Source: Bacillota bacterium (GTDB lineage: Bacteria; Bacillota; Clostridia; Acetivibrionales; DSM-1351). From it: a DNA stretch of 64,000 nt. The stretch's first letter is position 1. Every line of letters starts with the position of its first letter. Of the stretch, positions 26,144 through 36,066 are shown piece after piece. The notes beneath the pieces were generated by a model. That model was not told the origin of the DNA. It made no database searches and saw nothing but the letters and a program-made list of their open reading frames with translations. A program made the translations under genes and the position numbers. The stretch is from positions 62,001 to 126,000 of the forward strand of contig JAEYHZ010000008.1 in assembly GCA_023409265.1 (NCBI GenBank). The letters run 5' to 3'.

Positions 26144-28336
26144 CTATCCAAGATAAATATTTGAAAACTCAACTGCTGTAGCCTGAATAAGTCTGTTATC
26201 ATTGATTTCAATCAAATCTGACGCTGATTCGCTATCCCTTACTTTTTCAGCCGGTAAAAGAATTGTAAATGTACTTCCCTTTCCCTCCTTACTTTTCAGT
26301 TCTATGGTACCCCCGAGAGCTTCAGTCATTAATTTAACGAGAGATAAGCCAATCCCTGTACCTTCTGCCTGTCTGGACAAGGAACTGTCAACCTGTCCAA
26401 ACCGTTCAAAAATAAGCTCCATTTTATCTTTTGGTATTCCCAGACCAGAGTCCTTTACCTGAATGCATATTTTGCCATTCCGAGTCCTTAAATTTACAAG
26501 GATGGATTTACCCACAGGTGTAAACTTTATAGCATTTGATAAAAGGTTTAGAAGTATTCGTTCAAACTTTTCTTCATCAATACCTATAATTTTTTTTCTG
26601 AATGATGAGTCGAAAGACAGCTTAACCCCTTTGTTTGACGCATATAAATACACTGTCTCAGTTATTGCTTTTGAAATAAAAACAATATCAATATTCTTCT
26701 TGTTGATCTTGATTTTCCCGGCATTAATTCTGGTTATATCCAACAGGTTGTTTACCAGCCTCAGCTGTCTGAATGAATTCTGCCGTATTTTATTTAGAAA
26801 GCTTCTGGACTTGTCTGTCAGCTCCTTTCTACAAATAAGCTCCATTGCCTGAATAGCTGAATTGATAACTGTGAGGGGGGTTTTGAATTCATGAGAAATT
26901 ATAGATAAAAATTCGTCCTTCATTTTAATTGCATTTGCTAAAGCTTCACTTTTCTCTCTTTCTGCGTTTAAGACTGCTTCCTGATGCTGCTTTATCTCGT
27001 TTTCCTGCTGTACTTGTTTGGATATATCCCTGCAGCAGGAAACCATCATGATGACATTTCCATTATTATCAAATACCGGTTTTGCATTGACATCAATATA
27101 GATTTCCTTATCGGGACCTTTAATATGTAGTCTGACATTTTTTACAGTCTCTCCACGTAAAGCCCTGGAAGCAGGCATATTATCCAACGGGATTTCATTC
27201 CCCTCCATATCAAGGTATTTGGTGGTAGTAAAGGTTTCTCCTATATATTCAAGGTTGTCAATGTTATAAAACATATTTTTTGCCGCACTATTTATTCGAA
27301 TAAGTTTCCCTTTGGAATCAAATATCATCAGAGCGTCAGAAATGTTCTCGATTATTATTTCCAGTTGTTCCTTCTGTTCAGTCACGCTTCTTTCACTGTT
27401 AACAAGTTCCGTTATATCATTACTGCACAGCATTGCACAGGAAATATTTCCGTAATCATCAAATATTGGAGTCGAATTAATACTGAAGTGCATAATTCCA
27501 TCAGGCCTTTTGGCAGTCAAAAACATATTTCTTACTGTTTCACCCTTCAATGCTTTATACCCCGGCATTTGCTCAAATAAAACCTCCCTGCCCTCAATAT
27601 CGAAATATGTGGTACAATTAAAAGTATCCCCAAAGGAAGTGTATTCACATGGCTTATAAATAAATCTTTTTGCTGCTGAATTTAATAAGTTTACCGAGTT
27701 ATCAGTATTAAACGTACAAATACCGCTGGAGACGTTTTCAATAATGGCCTTCAGTTGTTGGGACTTCTTCCCGACTTCGTTTTCAGCTTCAAGCTGCTTG
27801 ATTTTAGCCTCATACAAGGAAGAAATAAGTAATGCCGTCATCCTCAACTGCAATCTTGCAATTTCAATTTCCTCATTGGTCAATCTTTTGATGGAATACG
27901 AATAGTGGAGTATTTCACTTAAACTTTTACCATATTTCCGGGCAACTTGTTCCAGCTTTTTCCTTCCCAATGGAGGATTTGTTATTCCTGCATTAATACT
28001 CCCAATAACCTGTTCGTTATACATTATCGGAACCGCATACATGTTAATTCCGCCGGGGCATTCTCTTTCCACCGGTTCTCTCCTTTCCATGGTTTCCTTT
28101 GATATACGCCAGCTATCTTCCAAACATATTCCTTTGCAACAAATTCTGTCTTCCCTTTCTGAAACTTCTTCATTAATTGCATCATTTAAAAAATTACAAT
28201 ATTTCCCTTCGAAAATGCTATAAACACATGACCCATCAGCCTCATATAAAGCAGTGGAACTATGCAGGAACTGCATTAACATTCTTTGAATAACTGACAG
28301 TGTTCTTTCGTCTACCGTGTCCTTTAATCGTAACAT
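26144..28336 (-). CDS. PocR-PAS-PAS sensor histidine kinase
   Basis: A soluble hybrid-free kinase of about 730 residues. Residues 10-170 form a PocR sensory domain, including several cysteines (RICCKGICLED, ERECPGG). Two PAS domains follow (about 190-315 and 325-445), then a HisKA dimerisation helix with LSIISHEFKTPLTVI (phospho-His about 490) and an HATPase with NLLSNAIKFTPVG and DSGLGIP. GAGGG precedes the ATG at 28336; the GTG at 28351 lacks spacing. No response regulator is adjacent. PocR domains are thought to bind small hydrocarbons such as diols. Ligand and partner unknown. Confidence 0.88.
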   Translation of the reverse strand: MLRLKDTVDERTLSVIQRMLMQFLHSSTALYEADGSCVYSIFEGKYCNFLNDAINEEVSEREDRICCKGICLEDSWRISKETMERREPVERECPGGINMYAVPIMYNEQVIGSINAGITNPPLGRKKLEQVARKYGKSLSEILHYSYSIKRLTNEEIEIARLQLRMTALLISSLYEAKIKQLEAENEVGKKSQQLKAIIENVSSGICTFNTDNSVNLLNSAAKRFIYKPCEYTSFGDTFNCTTYFDIEGREVLFEQMPGYKALKGETVRNMFLTAKRPDGIMHFSINSTPIFDDYGNISCAMLCSNDITELVNSERSVTEQKEQLEIIIENISDALMIFDSKGKLIRINSAAKNMFYNIDNLEYIGETFTTTKYLDMEGNEIPLDNMPASRALRGETVKNVRLHIKGPDKEIYIDVNAKPVFDNNGNVIMMVSCCRDISKQVQQENEIKQHQEAVLNAEREKSEALANAIKMKDEFLSIISHEFKTPLTVINSAIQAMELICRKELTDKSRSFLNKIRQNSFRQLRLVNNLLDITRINAGKIKINKKNIDIVFISKAITETVYLYASNKGVKLSFDSSFRKKIIGIDEEKFERILLNLLSNAIKFTPVGKSILVNLRTRNGKICIQVKDSGLGIPKDKMELIFERFGQVDSSLSRQAEGTGIGLSLVKLMTEALGGTIELKSKEGKGSTFTILLPAEKVRDSESASDLIEINDNRLIQATAVEFSNIYLG

Positions 28337-28667
28337 GTCGTAATCCCTCACATGAATAAGTGTATTTATACTGCTTGTAATATTAGAAAGTTGTTTAAGT
28401 GTAAAGATTTCTAATATGATTATACCTCAAATAATCACGTTACTATATTGAGTTTAAAGTCCTTGGAAAATAAACAGAAGGCCTTAACATTCAAAAGATA
28501 CCACTATTTTTAATTATAAAACAAAAATTTTGTTTATGTTCACTAAATTTACATAATTAATTACAATTAGTTTTACTTTTCACAACTTTACATGGTATAA
28601 ATAAAACACCTGCCCATTAGTAAGTTGTAAAGCCAATGTAGACTGATTCATAATAAATTCACTCCAG

Positions 28668-28712
28668 AATAAACAAAACCACAAGCTTGAAACTTGTGGT
28701 TTTGTTTATTCT
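28668..28712 (-). terminator. Terminator of the transporter/two-component operon
   Basis: A perfect 19-bp stem (GAATAAACAAAACCACAAG and its complement) with a 7-base loop, downstream of the response regulator. The 330 bases between here and the PocR kinase start at 28336 hold AT-rich sequence with no other gene that I can see. Confidence 0.82.
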
Positions 28713-28808
28713 AATAAAGAGTAATATGTTTAATGTTGTGCTCAGATTCAATTTGTATTTGTTTAGGATAATTTTATGTTTCATTGTATTTCTGAAAAAT
28801 CCAGTATC

Positions 28809-30440
28809 CTATTTTACCCGGTACATCTTTTCATATTCAACAGGAGTCATATTTATTACATCTTTAAAAACCTTGAAAAAATATGTATAGTTATTGAAGC
28901 CTGCTTCCTTTACAACATCCTTAAGTTTCATTCTACCTGACTCTATTACTTTCTTGGCATATTCCACCCGAATTTTATTAAGGTACTCTACAAAACCCAT
29001 TCCGCAGTCTTCCTTAAAAATTCTACTGAGATATGAGCTGTTGATACCTATGCATTCTGCGGCTTCATTCAATGATACATTGTTCTTATAGTTTTTATGA
29101 ATATAACTTATTGCTTTTTTTGTATATTCGGAATAACTGGGATCAAAATTTATTGCCCCGATAAGTCCGGTCAGCTTAGTATAAGACTTTAAGATCCACT
29201 CCCTCATTTCAATCAAGGTTTCAATTTTATTCATACTCGAATACGGAATGTCCTTATCGTTATAAACATTTTTTATATCTATTCCGGTCTCTCTTGCTAC
29301 ACGATTAACGATATTTATCAATTCTGCACATATCATTTGAATTGAATTATAACTTGACCTGTTATCTACAAGTCTTGAGAATACTTTATTCAGGCACTTC
29401 TCAATTTTATCATTGTCCTGAGTTTTTAATGCCTCTATTATAGTCTTCTCTTCGTTAATTTCAAGATTCAGATATTCATTTGAGATACTGTTATGTGAGG
29501 ATTCTTCAATTATCCTGTCTTTTCCCATAAAAAATCTGTCCTTTAGTAAAAGTTCAGCCTCCTGATAATATTTATGAATAAAGGTGATATCGCTGAAAAT
29601 TCTGCTGTAACTGAAACAGGCAGTAATATTTAAATATCTTTTTATACTGGATTTGATTCTGTTTATGGTTGTTACAATTAAATTATAAATGTATAGATCA
29701 CTACGCATATTGCCAAACGAAAAAATTATTATGAACTTGCCGTCATGAATATGAGATATAACTCCTTTAACAGCGCCCTTCAATATCTCGGCTGAGATTT
29801 CCTCAACTGAGGATGTCAACTTATTTATTTCTTTTGAAGAAAACTTTTCGTATATATTTATGAAATCATCTACCTCAAATAATACCAGGGCAATATTCTT
29901 TGTCTCAATATCAAGTCTTAAATCCACTATCTTCTGCTCAATCTCAGTCTTATCTGTTACATCAGCCTGAACCAGCTGCGTTATGAATTTCTTTCTCAGC
30001 ACTGATCTGCTCTCATTAATCTGCATTTCAAGCATGGCTTTTTCATTATGTTCCCATATCTCAGCCTTTAGTTTCTCTCTTGCTGTTGTAAGGGCGTCCA
30101 TCAAAGACCCGGCGTCAAGTGAATGCTTTAATATATAGTCTATTGCACCGTTCTTCATACTCCTTCTGACATATTCAAAATCTTCATATCCGCTTAGAGC
30201 AATAATTTTAATTTGAGGATAATTTGAATTTATATGCTCGATTAGTGCTATTCCATCCATAATGGGCATACTCATATCAGTAATAATGATTGCAGGGAGG
30301 GTTTCTTTTATCAGGTGTATGGCTTCCTTCCCGTTGGATGCCTCTCCGCATATGTCAAAACCATTATTCTCCCAATCAATCATTATTTTTATATTAGTCC
30401 TTGCAACTGAATCGTCATCTACTATCAAAACTTTGATCAT
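28809..30440 (-). CDS. AraC-type two-component response regulator (YesN-like)
   Basis: A 543-residue regulator. Residues 1-120 are a REC domain: VDDDSVA (acidic pocket), IIITDMSMPIMDG (phospho-Asp about 55) and ALSGYEDF. A long middle region (about 130-430) is typical of YesN relatives. The C-terminal 100 residues hold two AraC helix-turn-helices (EAAECIGINSSYLSRIFKEDCG and VVKEAGFNNYTYFFKVFKD). It follows the YesM-type kinase by 13 bases, so the two form a pair controlling the adjacent sugar ABC transporter. AGGAG precedes the ATG. Confidence 0.93.
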   Translation of the reverse strand: MIKVLIVDDDSVARTNIKIMIDWENNGFDICGEASNGKEAIHLIKETLPAIIITDMSMPIMDGIALIEHINSNYPQIKIIALSGYEDFEYVRRSMKNGAIDYILKHSLDAGSLMDALTTAREKLKAEIWEHNEKAMLEMQINESRSVLRKKFITQLVQADVTDKTEIEQKIVDLRLDIETKNIALVLFEVDDFINIYEKFSSKEINKLTSSVEEISAEILKGAVKGVISHIHDGKFIIIFSFGNMRSDLYIYNLIVTTINRIKSSIKRYLNITACFSYSRIFSDITFIHKYYQEAELLLKDRFFMGKDRIIEESSHNSISNEYLNLEINEEKTIIEALKTQDNDKIEKCLNKVFSRLVDNRSSYNSIQMICAELINIVNRVARETGIDIKNVYNDKDIPYSSMNKIETLIEMREWILKSYTKLTGLIGAINFDPSYSEYTKKAISYIHKNYKNNVSLNEAAECIGINSSYLSRIFKEDCGMGFVEYLNKIRVEYAKKVIESGRMKLKDVVKEAGFNNYTYFFKVFKDVINMTPVEYEKMYRVK

Positions 30441-30453
30441 AGCTTACCACTCC

Positions 30454-32334
30454 TTAATAAATAATGGGTAGAGTCAGTTCAACAGTAGTATATAATTTTG
30501 GAACACTTTCAATCTGTAAACCGTATTTTTCTCCAAAATTAATCTGTATACGCTCATTTACATTATTGATTCCAATACCACTGAATTTGGATTTATCAGC
30601 ATAATCATCAACTGTCAAAAGTTTACGTAACTTTTCTTTGGGTATGCCTTGGCCATTGTCAGTTACCCGAATCTTTAAAACATCATTATATTTGAATCCC
30701 TTTATTGAAATCAACCCTTGTTCAGTCATAGGCCCTACACCATGTATTATTGAGTTCTCAACAACCGGCTGTATCAAGAATTTTAAAACCTTGTAATCCA
30801 GGATATCCTCTTCTATTTCAAATACGACTTTGAATTTATCATAATATCTGTATTCCTGAATGTTGATATAGCTTTTTATGTATTCAACCTCTTCACGCAT
30901 CGTAATGAAATCATCTCCCTTACCCATACTGACATGCAGCAATTGAATCAAAGAGGATACCAAAGCTTCAATGTTGTGTGCTTTTTGGGCTCCAGCCAGC
31001 CACTTGACCGTATTCAGGGTATTGGATAAAAAGTGTGGATTTATCTGAGCCTGTAAAACTTTAATCTCGGCTTTTCTTTTCTGCTTCTCATTATTTTTTA
31101 CACTCTCCATCAGATTTTTTATTTCATTAAGCATTGTATTAAAATTCCCTACAACCTCACCAATTTCATCCCTGCTGTTATCTATTATACTAACAGAGAG
31201 ATTGCCTCTTTTCACCTCATTCATAGTCTTAATAAGCCGATTAAGCGGTTTTGATATGGTCAGTGCATAAATGTAGGATAACACTACTGACAAAATAGAA
31301 CACCCTAGAACCATCAGCATAATATTACGAAGTATTTTTGTGACTTCTGAGTTTAGATATGTATATGGTATTGTGCTTACTACAAACCAATCAGCGCCTT
31401 TTAAATATGAGAAAGCAACCATATGCATTTTTCCATCAATAGACATATTAAATGTTCTCTCTCGGCTTTCAGTTCTATTCAATAGCTCCTTAATCAGCAT
31501 TTGATCCTTGTACTGTTTTGCGACAGGTATTTTTTCATTTCTGCTTGAAACAACATTACCATCGGAACCAATTACAAATATATCCGCATTATTTCCCATG
31601 TTTATATTTCTGTAAATATTTGAAAAATATCTTTCATTGGTACGGATAAGCAAGGTTCCGATTATTTCTCCTGTCTCGAGCGAAAGAACTGCTCTGCCAA
31701 GGAGTATGCAATCACTTTTGTTCATCTGTTCAGCACTGGTTGCAAACTGTACTAATCTTTCTTCCACATCCATGTTCAAACTTTTCCAAACAGGTGTACC
31801 TCCCTTTTGTTCCAAATCCTTTAAATATGTATCAAGAAATTCTTTTTTAAGGTTTAGTTTAAAGCTCTTGTCGCCATATGCTACTATTTTTCTGCCGTTG
31901 TTTGTATATAGCAAAACATCTGAAACATCATGCAAAAAAGAAAACTTTTTAACCAAGTTTTCTTTCATAGTAATTTGGACGTTTTCTATTTCCCAATCAG
32001 ACATATTCTCAATAGTTTTTAATACATTTTGGGTTAATGCAGAAAATTCTATTTCTATGCTGTCATTTTCCAATCTATTCAGTTCTCTTTCAATATTAAC
32101 ACCAACCTGACTCATTACCTGAGCTGAATATGTACTGGTTTTGCTTTTTATGGCAGAACTGGATTGCTCATATGAAAAAATACTTGTTATTACAAGCGGT
32201 ACAACTGAAAGCATAATTAATATAAGGATTAACCTAAGCTGAATTTTTGTATTTCTGATTAGCGAGACACTATTACTTAAAACAGAATTGCATGTTTTCT
32301 TCAGTCTCCTAAGGAACGCAAAAAAGGAAAACAT
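30454..32334 (-). CDS. YesM-type sensor histidine kinase
   Basis: A 626-residue membrane kinase. Membrane helix 1 is about 35-55, an extracellular dCache-like sensor fills about 60-300, helix 2 about 303-325, then HAMP (about 325-375). A HisKA_7TM-like HXXF box lies in QAQINPHFLSNTLNTVKWLAG (phospho-His near 420), then HATPase with IQPVVENSIIHGV and DNGQGIP. Such kinases sense extracellular sugars or oligosaccharides together with the binding protein of a transporter. It lies 131 bases after the second permease gene and 13 bases before its response regulator. Confidence 0.92.
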   Translation of the reverse strand: MFSFFAFLRRLKKTCNSVLSNSVSLIRNTKIQLRLILILIMLSVVPLVITSIFSYEQSSSAIKSKTSTYSAQVMSQVGVNIERELNRLENDSIEIEFSALTQNVLKTIENMSDWEIENVQITMKENLVKKFSFLHDVSDVLLYTNNGRKIVAYGDKSFKLNLKKEFLDTYLKDLEQKGGTPVWKSLNMDVEERLVQFATSAEQMNKSDCILLGRAVLSLETGEIIGTLLIRTNERYFSNIYRNINMGNNADIFVIGSDGNVVSSRNEKIPVAKQYKDQMLIKELLNRTESRERTFNMSIDGKMHMVAFSYLKGADWFVVSTIPYTYLNSEVTKILRNIMLMVLGCSILSVVLSYIYALTISKPLNRLIKTMNEVKRGNLSVSIIDNSRDEIGEVVGNFNTMLNEIKNLMESVKNNEKQKRKAEIKVLQAQINPHFLSNTLNTVKWLAGAQKAHNIEALVSSLIQLLHVSMGKGDDFITMREEVEYIKSYINIQEYRYYDKFKVVFEIEEDILDYKVLKFLIQPVVENSIIHGVGPMTEQGLISIKGFKYNDVLKIRVTDNGQGIPKEKLRKLLTVDDYADKSKFSGIGINNVNERIQINFGEKYGLQIESVPKLYTTVELTLPIIY

Positions 32335-32370
32335 TGATCAACCCTACTTTCGATTAGTTAGACATATAAT

Positions 32371-32413
32371 ATACTATATATTATATATCAGTTCAATACA
32401 TAATATATAGTAT
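32371..32413. repeat. AT-rich dyad between permease and kinase genes
   Basis: ATACTATATATTA and TAATATATAGTAT are exact complements separated by 17 bases. It could be a weak terminator/attenuator that lowers kinase expression relative to the transporter, or an operator. Confidence 0.5.
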
Positions 32414-32464
32414 ATCTCCTCAATCTTTAAAGGAAATGAGCACTCTTCCAACCGGGTATGGGGA

Positions 32465-33313
32465 TTAACCTTTTACACCCCCGACTGTAAGTCCCTCAAT
32501 AAATGCCTTTTGGTTCATAAAAAATACCATCATTATTGGAATAATTGACATTACAGCTCCTGAGAGTAGCAAGTCATAATTGTTTCCATAAGGTGTTATC
32601 AGAGATTGAAGGCCTATGGGCAAAGTAAGCATTTCATTTGATCGAAGCACTATTAATGGCCATACAAAGCTATTCCAGTTATTCATAGCAAGCAGTATGG
32701 TCATTGCACCGAAAGCCGGCAGCATTAACGGCATCATGATCCTGAAATACATGCCGAACTCCGAACATCCGTCAATTCTTCCTGCATCCAAAAAAGCCTT
32801 TGGAAGTCCTATAGCATATTGTCTGAAAAAGAACACAGCAAACGGTGAAACTGCAAATGGAAGTATTACACCTAGATATGAATCAATAACCTTTAGTGAA
32901 ATTGACATTTTATACAGCGGTAAGATCAGTATTTCTACTGGAATCATCATAATTATGAGTACAAGAATAAAAATTAAGTTTCTGCCTTTAAATTGGTATA
33001 CAGCTAAACCATATCCAACCATGGATGTGGTAAAGAGGGAAAAAACGGTTCCAAGAATAGTGATTGCCAGACTGTTTCTGTACCAATACAGGTAGATTCC
33101 GTCTTTCCCTTCCCATAACAACTTATAGTTATTTAAATTCATATTACTAAAATCAAGATTGATGCTTATACCATTTCTAATCATCTCTGAACCCGGTTTA
33201 AAGGAAGACAAGAACAAGAAGAAAAATGGTGCAAGGCAAAATATTGCAACAGCAATCATTAAGATAAGAATAAATAATGTTAAAACTTTGCTTTTTACTT
33301 TATTTGATGCCAT
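32465..33313 (-). CDS. Carbohydrate ABC transporter permease (MalG-like)
   Basis: A 282-residue inner-membrane subunit with six predicted helices. The ATPase-coupling EAA loop is seen as AFLDAGRIDGCSEFGMYFRIMMPLMLPAF (about 180-210; shown as description, with the conserved EAA/DAG...G spacing). It begins one base after the upstream permease stop. The ATG at 33313 is used because AAGGAG lies ten bases before it; the GTG at 33322 would sit on top of the ribosome site. It pairs with the 34.2 kb permease. Confidence 0.92.
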   Translation of the reverse strand: MASNKVKSKVLTLFILILMIAVAIFCLAPFFFLFLSSFKPGSEMIRNGISINLDFSNMNLNNYKLLWEGKDGIYLYWYRNSLAITILGTVFSLFTTSMVGYGLAVYQFKGRNLIFILVLIIMMIPVEILILPLYKMSISLKVIDSYLGVILPFAVSPFAVFFFRQYAIGLPKAFLDAGRIDGCSEFGMYFRIMMPLMLPAFGAMTILLAMNNWNSFVWPLIVLRSNEMLTLPIGLQSLITPYGNNYDLLLSGAVMSIIPIMMVFFMNQKAFIEGLTVGGVKG

Positions 33314-33314
33314 T

Positions 33315-34253
33315 TCAATCACTCTCCTTCTTGAAGAAGCCTGTTAGCTTAAGTTGAGTCAGGTTTACCACCATTAATATACCCAACAGGGTTATACCAA
33401 CCGCAGAACCTGCTCCGAAGTTATTCTCATTAAATCCCTGTTGATAGATCAGGCTTACCATGGTTAGCCCTATGTCACCAGGAGACCTGGGGCCGAATAA
33501 GGTATATGATTCTGCAAACATTGAGTACCCGCCGTAAACACTTATTGTAAGAACATATATCATGACGGGCTTTAATCCTGGAACGGTAATGCTCAGGAAC
33601 TTTCTCCATTCACCGGCACCGTCTATTGATGCTGATTCATATTGTTCTACGGCTATATTCTGAAGACCTGATAAAAAATAGATTACATTGACACCCAGCC
33701 ATCTCCAGGTGCAAAGGACAACCATTGCAAACATTGCGGTATGACCCTGCTGGAGCCAGGTTCTTTTGGGTATACCGAAGATTCCCAGTATCATATTAAC
33801 CAATGTAGTATCCTGTTCACCAAATGCCAATCTGAAAAATAATCCCGCAACAATGACTGATGTTAGTGCCGGTAGAAAGAAAGCTGAACGGAATATGTTC
33901 CTGCCTATGGAATTTTTGCGGTTCAAAATTACAGAAAGCAGCATTGGTACAGGTACTAACACAAGTATAGTCCAAAAAGTATACCTGGTCGTTACCCACA
34001 ATGCATTAAAGAAATGTTCATTTATCATATTTTTATAGTTTTTTAAACCTATAAACTTAACATCCCCAGGACCAAGTATTTCCTGAAAGCTTGTAATAAC
34101 TGTTGAGATTATAGGGTATAGGAAAAAAACTAAAAAAGTTAGAATAAATGGTAAAACAAAAATATAAGGAGCAATCTTCTCTTGTTTAAGATGAACTTTC
34201 CTTGTTGATTTTTTATGCTGTGATTTCAAAGTATTTGTTGTGTTGACAGTCAT
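33315..34253 (-). CDS. Carbohydrate ABC transporter permease (MalF-like)
   Basis: A 312-residue permease with six helices and a cytoplasmic N-terminal tail rich in Lys/Ser. The EAA loop near 215-240 (EQYESASIDGAGEWRKFLSITVPG pattern; EQYE, GAGEWRKF) marks it as the MalF/UgpA partner. It follows the solute-binding gene after a hairpin and directly precedes the second permease. GGGGG precedes the ATG. No ATPase gene is present, so a shared MsmX-type ATPase encoded elsewhere is expected. Confidence 0.92.
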   Translation of the reverse strand: MTVNTTNTLKSQHKKSTRKVHLKQEKIAPYIFVLPFILTFLVFFLYPIISTVITSFQEILGPGDVKFIGLKNYKNMINEHFFNALWVTTRYTFWTILVLVPVPMLLSVILNRKNSIGRNIFRSAFFLPALTSVIVAGLFFRLAFGEQDTTLVNMILGIFGIPKRTWLQQGHTAMFAMVVLCTWRWLGVNVIYFLSGLQNIAVEQYESASIDGAGEWRKFLSITVPGLKPVMIYVLTISVYGGYSMFAESYTLFGPRSPGDIGLTMVSLIYQQGFNENNFGAGSAVGITLLGILMVVNLTQLKLTGFFKKESD

Positions 34254-34277
34254 CTTGCATCCCCCCTAATTCAGAAT

Positions 34278-34315
34278 AAAAGATTCAACCTATGGAGCAC
34301 CAGTTGAATCTTTTA
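34278..34315. terminator. Hairpin between solute-binding protein and permease genes
   Basis: AGATTCAAC and GTTGAATCT are exact complements around a 13-base loop, with A/T runs on both sides. In this position it probably ends most transcripts after the solute-binding gene, or shields its 3' end, giving more binding protein than permease. Confidence 0.75.
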
Positions 34316-34334
34316 CTCTTACCCAATAGTAAAT

Positions 34335-35684
34335 TTATTTCTTTATTAGTTCTTCGTTGGCCTCCTTCAAAGCCTGTTCTGGAGTCTCACTCTGCTCCTG
34401 CAATACCTTGAACAATACGTTCTTCTGTACCAGTGACAGGGCTGTAGGATAAAGATCACCGTAGTTTATTGCCCCGACATCCGACACTATACTCTGAAGA
34501 GTACTGAATATATCCTTACCAAAGTATTGTGTGTACTGGTTGTCAGCCGCCATAGCCGGGTCGGACCAGGCATCACTTCTTATAGGATCAAAGCCAAGAA
34601 TAGTCCATGTTTTGATGCTGCCTTCCAATGAAAGTTTTGCCTCTGCCAGGAAATCTACTGCCAAATCAACATTTTTGCTTTGAGCAGTAACAGCTGTTCC
34701 TGTACCACCCATGCCGGCTGATTTCTTTCCTCCCGGGAAAGTAGGCATGGGGCGGATTATCATTTTGCCTTTCAGATCAGGCATATATTGTGTAAATCTA
34801 CCCATATACCACATAGGCATCCAAACTGAAGCTGCATTTCCCTTGTTCATCCATGCCCAGTACTCCTCAGCATGATGATATCCTCCTGGAGCTAAAACTG
34901 CAATTTTGTCCTTGTACACCATATCCTTCAAAAGCTGCAATGATTTGATATTAGTTTCATTATCCAGTTGCGGGGTTCCATCCTTTGTTAAATAATCTGA
35001 ACCCTGCATTGTCAGTATTGGATAATAACTCCAATGATCAGTTGTTTCTACTGTAGTCATAGGCTTGCCGGTTTTCTCCATCACAGTTTTTCCGGCTGCT
35101 ACATAATCGTCCCAGGTCTTTATGCTGTCTGCATTTACTCCTGCCTTATCCAGTATTTCCTTGTTGTAGAAGATAACCTGTGCACCAACATGATAATCAA
35201 CGCCATAGTATTTTCCATCCTTTGCATAGTTATCCATTCTGCCCATGATTAATTTATCCTTAACCGGCTCAACAACTCTGTTTAACTCAGCCAGTCCCGG
35301 TTTGCTGCCCTTAAGGAAATTTGGGAACTTTCCACATTCAATATCTACAATATCCGGAGCTCCTGTTCCCGATTGCAATGCTATTAAGAGTTTATTGTGC
35401 ATTTCATCAAACGGATATACATCAATCTTAAGTTCTACAGGCTTATCCGCATGATTTTTGTTCCAGGTAACTGCTGCATCATCAAAGAAGCCTTTGTGCA
35501 ACTCCTGGAATGTCCAGAAATTCAAGGTCGTAGTTTTTGCAGGTTCACTTTTTGCAGATTCAGAACTGACTGCTGAAGTAGAACCTCCTGCAGAGTCCCT
35601 TGATGTACTTCCAGAACCACATCCGGTTAGAGCAATAGAGCTCGTCATAACAACTGCCAGACACAATGAAACAATTTTTTTCAA
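34335..35684 (-). CDS. Extracellular sugar-binding lipoprotein of an ABC transporter
   Basis: A 449-residue family 1 solute-binding protein. The signal ends in the lipobox ALTGCGSG (Cys about 22), followed by a Ser/Gly linker. The mature part has the periplasmic-binding pattern (TTLNFWTFQE, then NVDLAVDFLAEA, EQALKEANEELIKK). The start is TTG at 35684 with GGGGG 8 bases ahead. It is the first gene of the operon with two permeases, a YesM kinase and an AraC response regulator. An oligosaccharide is the probable ligand; the specificity cannot be read from sequence. Confidence 0.92.
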   Translation of the reverse strand: MKKIVSLCLAVVMTSSIALTGCGSGSTSRDSAGGSTSAVSSESAKSEPAKTTTLNFWTFQELHKGFFDDAAVTWNKNHADKPVELKIDVYPFDEMHNKLLIALQSGTGAPDIVDIECGKFPNFLKGSKPGLAELNRVVEPVKDKLIMGRMDNYAKDGKYYGVDYHVGAQVIFYNKEILDKAGVNADSIKTWDDYVAAGKTVMEKTGKPMTTVETTDHWSYYPILTMQGSDYLTKDGTPQLDNETNIKSLQLLKDMVYKDKIAVLAPGGYHHAEEYWAWMNKGNAASVWMPMWYMGRFTQYMPDLKGKMIIRPMPTFPGGKKSAGMGGTGTAVTAQSKNVDLAVDFLAEAKLSLEGSIKTWTILGFDPIRSDAWSDPAMAADNQYTQYFGKDIFSTLQSIVSDVGAINYGDLYPTALSLVQKNVLFKVLQEQSETPEQALKEANEELIKK

Positions 35685-35947
35685 TGTTTATTCCCCCTTA
35701 TTTTTTTAACAATTCTTTCGGGCTTTTTGGTTGATATAAAGCAAACACTTATATAAAGGTTTACAAAAACCAACTCAAAACTTTGCTTACTGAATTGTGT
35801 TTTATAACGTTATTATAAAGCCTTGGTATGAACTTTACTTATCAATTTTTTTTACTTTTACTTAATTATTTTTACTTAAATGTACTCTGAAATAAAAGTA
35901 TTTATTTATAAATTAAAAGATGTTGAAACATACTGCGTGCCTGCGCA

Positions 35948-35980
35948 CAGAAACACCCGCCGATTAAGCGGGTGTTTCTG
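35948..35980. terminator. Hairpin similar to the one in the rnpB-like block at 39.1 kb
   Basis: CAGAAACACCCGC and GCGGGTGTTTCTG form a perfect stem. A nearly identical hairpin lies at 39093-39125, and both are followed by TTTAAnTGAGTAA. The stop of a degenerate GNAT reading frame lies inside the loop. Confidence 0.7.
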
Positions 35981-36064
35981 ATTTAAATGAGTAACCGTAT
36001 TTTCTAAGGAGGTTTACGTACTCACTGTACTCAACTTCCCCTTCAAAAATCACAGTTGATAAAC
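35964..36064 (-). pseudogene. C-terminal fragment of a GNAT acetyltransferase
   Basis: About 33 codons read GLSTVIFEGEVEYSEYVNLL before running into the hairpin and a stop. This is a copy of the C-terminus of the GNAT gene at 39.85 kb (VIFEGEDEYGEYVKLL); the DNA matches closely over about 55 bases. Everything upstream of the conserved Gly is missing, so it is a truncated duplicate. Confidence 0.75.
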
Positions 36065-36066
36065 CT

